A DNA stretch of 6,944 bases from Candidatus Omnitrophota bacterium (GTDB lineage: Bacteria > Omnitrophota > Gorgyraeia > Zapsychrales > Zapsychraceae). The translations under genes and the position numbers were made by a program. The DNA lies in NCBI GenBank assembly GCA_020430005.1, contig JAGQKQ010000095.1, positions 1-6,944 on the forward strand. Reading direction: 5' to 3'. The notes under the pieces are model-generated. The model was given only the letters and a program-made list of their open reading frames with translations, was not told the DNA's origin and made no database searches. Positions 1 through 5,773 of the stretch are shown piece by piece (position 1 is the stretch's first letter; the number at the start of each line of letters is the position of its first letter).

Positions 1-2
1 AC

Positions 3-338
3 GCGGTTATCCGTTCATTTATTATGAATGATTTACATTATCAGCCATTGGTTTGTATGGATGGATATGAAGCCCTCGAATTTATGAGAACTAAAGATAT
101 TGATATGGTTCTGCTTGATATCAAGATGCCCAATCTGGATGGCATGAAAGTTTGTGAGGAGGTTATGGCGGATGAGAAAATGAAGAAAATTCCTATTCTG
201 ATTACATCAGGGAATTTGGTCACGAGTGACAGAGAAAAGCTGAAGTCATTAGGAATCCAGTATTTTCTTGATAAGCCCTACAATTCCAGCGAATTGTTTG
301 AAAAAATGAAGGAAATCTTGGAGGCCGGTGTTTCGTGA
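3..338 (+). CDS. Response-regulator receiver (REC) domain protein, 5' end outside window
   Basis: This is a phosphoacceptor REC domain of a two-component or phosphorelay system. The frame is open to the left edge. The in-frame ATG at 24 is probably internal, because strand beta-1 and the acidic Asp-Asp pair that bind Mg2+ in REC domains would lie about 10-15 residues before the first visible codon. Counting from that ATG, D32 in LLDIKMPNLDG is the phosphorylated aspartate, T61/S62 in ILITSG is the conserved switch Thr/Ser, and K84 in LDKPY is the invariant lysine followed by the cis-proline. The protein ends about 20 residues after the lysine with no output domain. It is therefore either a stand-alone CheY/Spo0F-like regulator or the C-terminal receiver of a hybrid kinase; the window cannot decide. 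The REC assignment is secure; the signal and partner are unknown. Confidence 0.93.
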   Translation, partial: AVIRSFIMNDLHYQPLVCMDGYEALEFMRTKDIDMVLLDIKMPNLDGMKVCEEVMADEKMKKIPILITSGNLVTSDREKLKSLGIQYFLDKPYNSSELFEKMKEILEAGVS

Positions 339-402
339 CGATAGGTCTATCCAGGTTTCTCTAAAGGTACAATCAACCCTGTTTTAACCCGCGGTTCCTG
401 TC

Positions 403-431
403 TTGCTTTTCCATCCTAATAAAGGTATAAT
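403..431 (+). promoter_or_regulatory. Predicted sigma70-type promoter upstream of the 481 gene
   Basis: TTGCTT (403-408) and TATAAT (426-431) are separated by exactly 17 bp. The -10 hexamer is perfect and the -35 matches consensus at four of six positions (TTGaca). Transcription would start near 438, giving a leader of about 40 nt before the ATG at 481. The promoter sits in the only sizeable intergenic gap of the window (339-480), after the receiver gene and ahead of the long co-directional run. I see no terminator for the receiver gene in this gap. An imperfect CCGCGG-centred inverted repeat lies just upstream of the -35, but it is too weak to call an operator. Confidence 0.6.
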
Positions 432-480
432 TCCATCATTATATTAAACAAAGAAAAAGGCCTTTTATGAGGAAAATTAT

Positions 481-870
481 ATGGTCCATCGATTTATTAG
501 TGTTAAAACGGAACGAAGCGTTCATCAATTGAAAGATTTGCTGTTGAAGTCCAAAGATTGGAAGCTGGACAAAGAAGTTGATAGCATGAATTTTGGTGAA
601 GGCTATGACCTGTATTATTTAAGCGTGCCCGTGCGTTTATACGATGAAGAACGCACCGATGCGGCCATTTTGAGGATGAATACACGCGGAGGATCGTGGG
701 AAGATAATTTTAAGACCATCCAAAAAGAATATAAAGACCAGGCTGTCGTGGAGTTTGTTGTGGATTATGATGAAAAACTTTCAAAGAACGACGTTGAAAA
801 AACAACAGCGGTTATTAAAACCCTTTTGCTGGACAACGGCTTTTCAGAAGAAAAGATTGAATGTTATTAA
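481..870 (+). CDS. Small cytoplasmic protein of unknown function
   Basis: The product is 129 aa with no signal peptide or membrane segment, and I do not recognise the family. The start is supported by GAGG at 469-472, 8 nt upstream; an earlier ATG at 467 opens a different frame that stops after 22 codons. The protein is rich in charged residues. Its pattern suggests an alternating alpha/beta fold: a helix around residues 12-24, likely strands near 44-54 (YDLYYLSVPVRLY) and 87-95 (AVVEFVVDY), and a C-terminal helix near 103-118. It is the first gene after the predicted promoter, and the next gene follows within 20 bp, so the two are probably co-transcribed. No catalytic motif is visible. It is likely a real gene because it has a good ribosome binding site, full use of its frame and tight packing. 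Confidence 0.75.
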   Translation: MVHRFISVKTERSVHQLKDLLLKSKDWKLDKEVDSMNFGEGYDLYYLSVPVRLYDEERTDAAILRMNTRGGSWEDNFKTIQKEYKDQAVVEFVVDYDEKLSKNDVEKTTAVIKTLLLDNGFSEEKIECY

Positions 871-878
871 ATACGTTT

Positions 879-885
879 AGGGGGG
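879..885 (+). promoter_or_regulatory. G-run ribosome binding site that decides between two tandem ATGs
   Basis: The stretch AGGGGGG can pair with the anti-Shine-Dalgarno sequence using G-U wobble. Two ATGs follow back to back at 887 and 890. Only the second leaves a 4-nt spacer rather than 1 nt, so 890 is the more likely start of the downstream gene. Confidence 0.5.
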
Positions 886-889
886 TATG

Positions 890-1327
890 ATGACGGAAAA
901 TAAGGAAAACTTTATAACAAGCGCACAGTATGCACAAAAGAATTTTATGGCAGAGACGGAAGTTATTCAGATGATCAAGGACGGTGAGTTGGTTGGAAAG
1001 GTTCATGAAGGAGAGTGGTTGGTGGATATTCCGTTATCGCGGAAGATGAAAAGAGAAAAGAAGAATGTCATCATGGAGGATAAGAAGAAATTCTGGGGCT
1101 GGGCATTTGGCGGCGGTCTTTATGGGGGAGGTATTAAAGGGTCGGGATTTGGAACTTTTGGAGTCGCCTCTATTGTGGCCGGAGGAGGAAACTGTTTTCG
1201 CCAATTACAAATAGTGACCAATTATGATGAAGGTATTCGAATTTTAGGCATTCTCGCATTTTTTGTTATTCTTGGTTTTGTGTTGATAGGAATAGGGTAT
1301 ATGTCTTATAGAAATCCTAATTCATAA
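890..1327 (+). CDS. Protein with HTH-like N-terminus, glycine-rich middle and C-terminal membrane segment
   Basis: The product is 145 aa from the ATG at 890 (one residue longer if 887 is used). Residues about 9-47 (ITSAQYAQKNFM, then EVIQMIKDGELVGK and EGEWLVDI) resemble the short winged-helix layout of MerR/excisionase-type DNA-binding domains: an 'x-x-A-x-x-x-G/N' first helix, a second helix ending in a DGEL turn, and a short beta wing. A basic stretch (51-58, RKMKREKK) leads to a glycine-rich segment (74-100, runs of GGG) and a clear transmembrane helix at about 117-138 (ILGILAFFVILGFVLIGIGY). The glycine-rich part could pack as a second, glycine-zipper membrane helix. Function is unknown. 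If the N-terminal reading is right, it would be a membrane-tethered nucleic-acid or protein-binding module. I recognise no named family; the HTH call is by pattern only. Confidence 0.75.
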   Translation: MTENKENFITSAQYAQKNFMAETEVIQMIKDGELVGKVHEGEWLVDIPLSRKMKREKKNVIMEDKKKFWGWAFGGGLYGGGIKGSGFGTFGVASIVAGGGNCFRQLQIVTNYDEGIRILGILAFFVILGFVLIGIGYMSYRNPNS

Positions 1328-1372
1328 TAGGCCTCGCCAACGGTATGAGTAAAAAAATGAATAGAGAATTAA

Positions 1373-2005
1373 ATGAATAAAACAGGCCTACCATGGGGGT
1401 TTGTTGCGGTCGCGGCAGCGGGTGTCTTCTTATTTTCTAAAAAAGAACAGCTAGAGAAAGTGCGGGAAATGAAAGAAATATCAAAAACTTTGTTATCTAC
1501 AATGATTGTGCTAATTTTTTTATTGGCGCATGTGGTATGGATTTATCCTGCTATTGCTCAACAGCCCGAACAAAGTGTAGATTCAAAAATACGTTTTACA
1601 ATGGATGGGGAAAACTGGAAAACCGGATATGAAGAATATAACGATTATATGGGCATTTCCGAATATGTTTTAGAAGACGAAACGGTTGATGACTGGACGG
1701 AATTAATAACGGCGATGTGGATTGATGTTGGGCCTGAGGTGACCGTTAAAAACTTTGTGGATTCATTTATTAAAAGTTTAAAAGAAAAATATCCATCGTT
1801 AACGTCGAATATTGTTGAACAAGGGAATATCAAAATTGTTTTTGAATGGCAAAATCACGCGTTTCCTTATCAACATGAAATTAAAAAGATTGAAAAAAAG
1901 GGGTCCTTAATTCTTTCAACTTCTTATGTCAAAAAGACAGAACAATTGGAGGACAATAAAAGGGCTCTTTGGATCAGTATTATATCAACCGCCCAAATGC
2001 AGTAA
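1373..2005 (+). CDS. Membrane-anchored or exported protein of unknown function, start uncertain
   Basis: The frame gives 210 aa from the ATG at 1373, preceded by a weak AGAG site. An alternative ATG at 1469 (residue 33) would start a textbook signal peptide: MKEISK, a hydrophobic core, then an AIA-QQ cleavage site near residues 62-64 of the long form. In the long form there is an extra short hydrophobic segment (about 8-22) and a basic/acidic linker before that core, which would make a two-helix membrane hairpin. The remaining ~145 residues look like a soluble extracytoplasmic domain with a Trp/Glu-rich patch (EYVLEDETVDDWTELIT), a helix with Lys-rich ends (FVDSFIKSLKEKYPSL) and a terminal strand-rich part. 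I do not recognise the family. A 45-bp gap separates it from the preceding gene, and the following lipoprotein gene starts 25 bp after its stop. It is probably exported whichever start is used. Confidence 0.72.
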   Translation: MNKTGLPWGFVAVAAAGVFLFSKKEQLEKVREMKEISKTLLSTMIVLIFLLAHVVWIYPAIAQQPEQSVDSKIRFTMDGENWKTGYEEYNDYMGISEYVLEDETVDDWTELITAMWIDVGPEVTVKNFVDSFIKSLKEKYPSLTSNIVEQGNIKIVFEWQNHAFPYQHEIKKIEKKGSLILSTSYVKKTEQLEDNKRALWISIISTAQMQ

Positions 2006-2015
2006 AGCTAGAAGT

Positions 2016-2019
2016 GGAG
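2016..2019 (+). promoter_or_regulatory. Ribosome binding site fixing the lipoprotein start at 2031
   Basis: GGAG lies 11 nt before the ATG at 2031. The reading frame extends further upstream to an ATG at 1926, but that version would overlap the previous gene by 80 bp and bury the lipoprotein signal peptide 35 residues inside the protein. Confidence 0.5.
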
Positions 2020-2030
2020 TAGAAAACTTT

Positions 2031-2525
2031 ATGGGAGTTAGGAAAAGATTGAGAAATATTTTATGGGTGATGGTTTCACTAACCATTATTTCTTGTGGTG
2101 TTGTTCAACCGTATATTTCTGTTCCTCCCGGACAACCCAGAGTACAAGTAAATTTGTTTAAAAACAATGAGTATCTGGAACTGCAGGTCTATATGTTCGA
2201 GCCGGATGAAAATTGTAAATTTCATTATCAGGGAACAACCTTTTTAGAAAAGAAAGAAACATCAAAATCCATTTACGTCCCACCGGGACGTCGCTATTTT
2301 AGGGTATCCGGCCGTTATACAGCACCAGGACAGAGCTCATTTACAGATATTTTGGATAAATCATTTGTTCTCGATACTAATCGACAATATCAAATCTATC
2401 TGGAACAGGTGCCTACCAAGCGTTACCGCAGGTTTGCTTATAATATTCATTTTCTGGATATTACAGATACAAAACCGCAAACCGTTGATACAGATGATTT
2501 TGCCATTTGTGAAGAATTAAAATAA
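2031..2525 (+). CDS. Predicted outer-membrane lipoprotein of unknown function
   Basis: The product is 164 aa. A basic N-terminus (MGVRKRLRN), a hydrophobic core and the lipobox IISC at residues 19-22 make a good type II signal peptide; C22 would be lipidated. Residue +2 is Gly, not Asp, which by the Lol rule known from enterobacteria favours the outer membrane. The mature part is rich in beta-prone alternating residues (RVQVNLFKN, LELQVYMF, RRYFRVSGRY), with two PPG turns (PPGQP and PPGRR). This suggests a small beta-sandwich, a common layout in surface lipoproteins, but I cannot name a family. It sits between another exported protein and tag. The start at 2031 was chosen over an in-frame upstream ATG (1926) because of the lipobox position and the GGAG at 2016-2019. 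Confidence 0.8.
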   Translation: MGVRKRLRNILWVMVSLTIISCGVVQPYISVPPGQPRVQVNLFKNNEYLELQVYMFEPDENCKFHYQGTTFLEKKETSKSIYVPPGRRYFRVSGRYTAPGQSSFTDILDKSFVLDTNRQYQIYLEQVPTKRYRRFAYNIHFLDITDTKPQTVDTDDFAICEELK

Positions 2526-2550
2526 CTCAAGTTAACACCACGGAGGTGGC

Positions 2551-3102
2551 ATGGTTAAATCCCGTAAACGTTGTAAATGGGCGGAATCCCACGAATTATT
2601 TATTCCTTATCACGATGAGGAATGGGGTGTGCCGGAACATGATGATCAACGTCTGTTTGAAATGTTGAATCTGGAAGGCGCGCAGGCGGGATTAAGCTGG
2701 CTTACTATTCTAAAAAAGCGGGATGGCTATCGTAAGGCTTTTGATAATTTTGATGCTAAGAAAATCATCAAATACGATGCTAAAAAGCGCGCAAAGCTTT
2801 TGAAAGATGAAGGGATTGTGCGTAATCGGCTTAAAATCAACGCTGTGATTGAAAATGCCAAAGCCTTTTTGGCAATCCAAAAAGAATTCGGCAGTTTTGA
2901 CAAATACATTTGGAGCTTCGTTAACGGCAAGCCGATTAAAAATGGTAAACAGCCGGTTTCAACGCTGGAAAGTGACGCCATGAGTAAAGACCTGAAAAAG
3001 CGGGGATTCAAATTTGTCGGAACAACCATTTGCTACGCGTTCATGCAGGCCGTTGGCATGGTCAACGATCATACCCCGGAATGTTTTAAAGGGGATGTAT
3101 AA
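2551..3102 (+). CDS. tag: DNA-3-methyladenine glycosylase I
   Basis: This base-excision-repair enzyme removes 3-methyladenine (and less well 3-methylguanine) from alkylated DNA, leaving an abasic site. At 183 aa it has the usual family length (E. coli Tag is 187 aa) and is collinear with it throughout. Visible signatures are CKW at 8-10, YHDEEWGVPE at 20-29, LEGAQAGLSW at 41-50, the long identical stretch KKRGFKFVGTT near 149-159, and VNDH at 171-174. The zinc site of the family is intact: C8, H21, H174 and C178 (E. coli C4, H17, H175, C179). E42 aligns with the active-site glutamate E38, and W50 with the base-stacking W46. The start is backed by a strong GGAGG at 2542-2546, only 4 nt from the ATG. 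The gene follows the lipoprotein gene by 25 bp and precedes the lipocalin by 24 bp. No Ada-like regulator is visible nearby. Confidence 0.97.
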   Translation: MVKSRKRCKWAESHELFIPYHDEEWGVPEHDDQRLFEMLNLEGAQAGLSWLTILKKRDGYRKAFDNFDAKKIIKYDAKKRAKLLKDEGIVRNRLKINAVIENAKAFLAIQKEFGSFDKYIWSFVNGKPIKNGKQPVSTLESDAMSKDLKKRGFKFVGTTICYAFMQAVGMVNDHTPECFKGDV

Positions 3103-3126
3103 CGCGCCCCAAATAATTAAAGTCCC

Positions 3127-3663
3127 ATGAAATTATTTTCTTCCAAAAATCTAAAATTTATAATGCTGTTTATGTGCCTGGCATTATTCGGGTGTTCTAC
3201 CGCACGGCCGCCACTCAAAACGGCCAAGAATGTTGATCTCGAACATTTTATGGGATCGTGGTATATCATTGCGGCCATTCCGGTATTTATCGAAAAAGAA
3301 GCCTATAACGGTATTGAAACATATAGCCTGCGTTCCGATGGGACGATTGATACAGTCTATACTTTTAATAAGGGAAGCTTTGATGGCCCTGAAAAGCGAT
3401 ATAACCCCCGAGGGTTTGTGGTGGATGATGGGGATAATTCGACCTGGAAAATGCAATTCATCTGGCCGTTTAAAGCAGAGTATTTGATTACTTATGTGAG
3501 CGCTGACTATGAGCAGACTTTAATCTCTCGAAACAAGCGGGATTATTTCTGGATGATGGCCCGCACGCCGGAAATTTCTGATGAAGATTATCAGAAACTT
3601 ATCGAGATGATTAAAGAGCAGGGGTATGATCTGTCAAAAATTCGTAAATTTCCCCAAGAATAA
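3127..3663 (+). CDS. blc: Bacterial lipocalin, Blc-like outer-membrane lipoprotein
   Basis: The product is 178 aa, the same size as E. coli Blc (177 aa). Residues 1-23 form a lipoprotein signal peptide ending in the lipobox LFGC (C23 lipidated; +2 is Ser, so outer membrane is expected). The lipocalin first motif GxW is GSWY at 43-46, preceded by VDLEHFM. The second family signature is seen in the strands YLITYVSADY and TLISRNKRDYFW. The C-terminus (RTPEISDE, then EQGYDLSKI) matches the Blc ending. Blc-type lipocalins bind lysophospholipids and fatty acids and are linked to envelope stress and membrane maintenance in enterobacteria. The ribosome binding site is poor (only TAAAG close to the ATG), although a stop codon just upstream makes 3127 the first possible ATG. 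Expression may depend on translation of tag, 24 bp upstream. The gene ends in tandem TAA codons. Confidence 0.93.
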   Translation: MKLFSSKNLKFIMLFMCLALFGCSTARPPLKTAKNVDLEHFMGSWYIIAAIPVFIEKEAYNGIETYSLRSDGTIDTVYTFNKGSFDGPEKRYNPRGFVVDDGDNSTWKMQFIWPFKAEYLITYVSADYEQTLISRNKRDYFWMMARTPEISDEDYQKLIEMIKEQGYDLSKIRKFPQE

Positions 3664-3701
3664 TAAGGGATTCGTTACACGTCCCCGAAACCGAGAGTTA
3701 T

Positions 3702-4478
3702 ATGCGATCCATATTATTGACCTTTTTATTTTGCCTTAGCTTATCCTCTATCGGTTTTACTGATGAAGAAGCGTCCAACCGCACCTATGTTAAATCCAGT
3801 GAATACGGACAGTTTTATGTAAAGTCCATTCCGGCCGAAAGCTACGGCCTGGCGGGAAAAACTCTGGTGTATTGGGTAAAAGACGAGCAGGATCAGTTGC
3901 TATTCACCTACGACTGGTACTCCCCGGAATTATATATTTACGGGTTTGCTCCCGGAAGTCCTGTTTACGTTGTCAAATTCGGTCCGTGGTATCGCGGACA
4001 TCTAGCCAATCACAATGACCTTGCCGTCGTGTTTTACAAAAACGATCAGTTGTTAAAAGAATATTCCACATTAGATATTGTCAAAGACGAAACGAATGTA
4101 TCCGCCAGTGTTTCGCACTACACGATATTCAAGAAAAAGATAGGGTTCCGCAGACCGTGGGGTAATCAAATTATCTTTGATGTCCAAATCTTGGATGATA
4201 AAATATTGTCTTTCAATGCGGATACTGGAGAACTAATCAGTCAGGAAGAAGAGGTGCTGGGCAAACGTTTTTATGATATTCAAACAAAAATCAGTCAGAT
4301 TAAATGGCAATGGTATGGACAGAATAAAGAGATGATGGAAAATATTAACGACTATAATATTACAGAAGAAGATTTAAAGAAAATCGATCCGGATAATTAT
4401 CCTATGCCGCCAGAAGGATACAAAATCATACCGAACAAAATGTGGAAAATGGCTGATATTATAAAAGTGGAACCATGA
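3702..4478 (+). CDS. Exported protein of unknown function, aromatic-rich beta protein
   Basis: The product is 258 aa. The first ~20 residues (MRSILLTFLF and onward) form a Sec-type signal peptide; there is no lipobox, so the mature protein should be periplasmic or secreted. The mature half up to about residue 125 is unusually rich in Tyr, Trp and Phe in alternating strands (TLVYWVKD, LLFTYDWYSPELYIYG, VYVVKFGPWYRGH, LAVVFYKND). It ends in KEYSTLDIV and is followed by a second strand-rich part. The C-terminus (about 190-258) is helical and then proline-rich (YPMPPEGYK). I recognise no named family or catalytic motif. The ATG has GAGAG at 3693-3697. The gene lies 38 bp after the lipocalin and only 1 bp before the next gene, so it is in one transcription unit with the latter. 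Confidence 0.82.
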   Translation: MRSILLTFLFCLSLSSIGFTDEEASNRTYVKSSEYGQFYVKSIPAESYGLAGKTLVYWVKDEQDQLLFTYDWYSPELYIYGFAPGSPVYVVKFGPWYRGHLANHNDLAVVFYKNDQLLKEYSTLDIVKDETNVSASVSHYTIFKKKIGFRRPWGNQIIFDVQILDDKILSFNADTGELISQEEEVLGKRFYDIQTKISQIKWQWYGQNKEMMENINDYNITEEDLKKIDPDNYPMPPEGYKIIPNKMWKMADIIKVEP

Positions 4479-4479
4479 A

Positions 4480-5211
4480 ATGAAGAAAATTCTTATTCTA
4501 ACCTTAACAGCTTTGCTTCCGGTCTTATTGCTACAAGAGAATTTAGGCGCTCAAGAGGATGTCTATGATGAGCTGGGACAATCTCATTCTGTTGAAATTC
4601 CGGCAGACAGTCCCTACGCGCAAGTTGATGTCGTCCGGTCGAGCGCGGCTATCCATATACTGCTGGGTGATAATTCCGTATTAAAGAAAGCCCAAATTAG
4701 CGAAATTATTCAAAATGCCGAGAATTACGCGCCGCCGGTTTTCTATTTACTGTCGTTTGCATTATTTGAGGATGATCAAAAAGATGAAGCCATGTTTTGG
4801 TTTTATGCCGGTCAGCTGCGTGGACGGTATGACGCGAACCGTTGCGCCGATAAAAGCGCTGGCGCTGCCATTTCAGAATTAAATGCTCAGTTTGGACCGG
4901 CCGTTAACCGGTACGCTTTTCAAGATCTGGACAAATTAGAGAAGACGGTCTTGAAAGTTCTTGAGTGGGATAGGAGAACGCCGCATAGTTACGATCATCG
5001 CTGGATTAATTTGCATGGTATGGAGGCTATGATTTCATTACTCGAAGTCCAGGAAGGCAAGGTGGCCGTGGAAGATATTGTTATGAGCCGTCCTGAATCG
5101 GAATGGGAAGAAATCTTCCGGCAGACTCAGGAAACATACCTTACCGGTTTTAAAGAGGTATTAAAAATGATGCAGGAGCGGCAAGGGGGAGGGCTTTATA
5201 ATGGGGAATGA
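4480..5211 (+). CDS. Exported helical protein of unknown function
   Basis: The product is 243 aa. MKKILILTLTALLPVLLLQ is a signal peptide with a likely cleavage after LGA (residues 22-24), so the protein is probably periplasmic. The mature part is mostly helical. Residues 84-126 (APPVFYLLSFALFEDDQ, then AMFWFYAGQLRGRYDANRC) resemble a TPR/Sel1-like helix pair, in which a short helix and a longer 'FWFYAGQLRxRYDAN' helix pack together. A WDRRTP segment (163-168) and YDHRWINLHGM (171-181) look like strongly conserved surface or ligand motifs, but I cannot assign a family. A single Cys (C122) is present. The ATG lies 1 bp after the previous stop, with only a weak site (GTGGA) before it, so translation is probably coupled. 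Its 3' end overlaps the next gene by 11 bp. Confidence 0.82.
   Translation: MKKILILTLTALLPVLLLQENLGAQEDVYDELGQSHSVEIPADSPYAQVDVVRSSAAIHILLGDNSVLKKAQISEIIQNAENYAPPVFYLLSFALFEDDQKDEAMFWFYAGQLRGRYDANRCADKSAGAAISELNAQFGPAVNRYAFQDLDKLEKTVLKVLEWDRRTPHSYDHRWINLHGMEAMISLLEVQEGKVAVEDIVMSRPESEWEEIFRQTQETYLTGFKEVLKMMQERQGGGLYNGE
5185..5193 (+). promoter_or_regulatory. Strong Shine-Dalgarno inside the end of the upstream gene
   Basis: GGGGGAGGG lies 7 nt before the ATG at 5201. It is embedded in the last codons of the exported protein gene, where it encodes the terminal QGGG stretch. It supports independent or coupled translation of the DUF2721-type gene and fixes its start despite the 11-bp overlap. 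Confidence 0.65.
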
Positions 5212-5611
5212 AATCTGGCTGACGCCGATTTTAATTTTACCGGGGGTAGCGTTGCTTATTATTTCAACGGCCAACCGGTTTGGAGAAATCCAGCGAGAGT
5301 TTCATCATTTACTAAATCACCCGGAATTCCATGGCGAGATCATCGCCCGGTTTCTGGTAAAACGCTCACGGTATTACCGGGATGCGCTGGTCAGTTTGTA
5401 TCTCAGTGTTTTATTATTTTCTTTCGCCAGCCTTTTAGGCGGGGTTATCAATTTCTTATTTCCTAAAGTGCTGTGGTTGATCGGAACGCTTATTCTTTTA
5501 GGAATTTTTTCTCTTTCGTTTGCGACTATTCAGCTGTTACGGGAATCCCGGCTCAGTTTGACCGTTATTGAAGATCAGGCCAAACAACTACAAGGAAGCC
5601 AAGAAGCATAA
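5201..5611 (+). CDS. DUF2721-type integral membrane protein
   Basis: The product is 136 aa with three predicted membrane helices: about 7-23, 62-87 and 89-113. The layout matches the DUF2721 family: a first helix, then an amphipathic cytoplasmic stretch (NRFGEIQREFHHLL) with a basic patch (VKRSRYYRDAL), a two-helix hairpin, and a charged C-terminal coil (RESRLSLTVIEDQ). The function of the family is unknown. The start overlaps the previous gene by 11 bp, the usual sign of translational coupling, and the stop codon overlaps the Shine-Dalgarno of the VOC remnant that follows. It probably forms a transcription unit with the two exported proteins upstream (3702-5211). Confidence 0.8.
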   Translation: MGNEIWLTPILILPGVALLIISTANRFGEIQREFHHLLNHPEFHGEIIARFLVKRSRYYRDALVSLYLSVLLFSFASLLGGVINFLFPKVLWLIGTLILLGIFSLSFATIQLLRESRLSLTVIEDQAKQLQGSQEA

Positions 5612-5621
5612 GGAGAGTGAT

Positions 5622-5732
5622 ATGAATAATAATGTCGTCGGGTGGTTTGAAATCTATGTTGATGATATGCAGCGGGCCAAAACATTTTATGATATAGAAA
5701 ATAATTTGTTTGGGTTACATTCGCTAGAATAA
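5622..5732 (+). pseudogene. VOC/glyoxalase-family gene collapsed by internal deletion
   Basis: A 36-codon frame with a full AAGGAG site (5610-5615), an ATG at 5622 and a TAA at 5730-5732. Residues 6-23 (VGWFEIYVDDMQRAKTFY) are the typical N-terminus of VOC (vicinal oxygen chelate, glyoxalase/bleomycin-resistance-like) proteins, covering the first strand and helix. Residues 24-36 (DIENNLFGLHSLE) match the typical C-terminus of the same proteins, usually of the form D-T/S-E-G-N-x-x-G-L-H-S. Complete members are roughly 120-130 aa, so about 85-90 residues between these two pieces are missing and the reading frame is kept across the join. The product could not form a VOC fold or a metal site, so I call it a relic. 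The alternative is an assembly or sequencing error in this copy. It sits between the DUF2721-type and DoxX genes. Confidence 0.72.
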
Positions 5733-5773
5733 CTATCGAAATCAAAACCCGATTAAAAAGGAGAAAAATACAC

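Noticed and set aside
455..466. Perfect 12-bp palindrome AAAAGGCCTTTT between the promoter and the ribosome binding site, as a possible operator or hairpin
   Set aside because: It is too short to be distinctive. The AGGCCT core recurs at 1329-1334 and 1384-1389 without any shared context, which fits chance.
467..535. ATG at 467 opening a 22-codon frame overlapping the 481 gene, as a possible leader peptide
   Set aside because: It has no ribosome binding site of its own (the GAGG overlaps its first codons), and the peptide has no regulatory codon run.
1926..2030. N-terminal extension of the lipoprotein gene back to an ATG at 1926
   Set aside because: It would overlap the previous gene by 80 bp and place the lipobox at residue 57. 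The ATG at 2031 has GGAG upstream and gives a normal lipoprotein signal peptide.
2727..3029. 100-codon minus-strand frame inside tag
   Set aside because: It is fully contained in a securely identified gene and shows no independent start signal or recognisable protein.
3664..3701. Possible hairpin GGGA...TCCC after the lipocalin gene as a terminator
   Set aside because: The stem is only 4 bp with a bulge, and no T-run follows.
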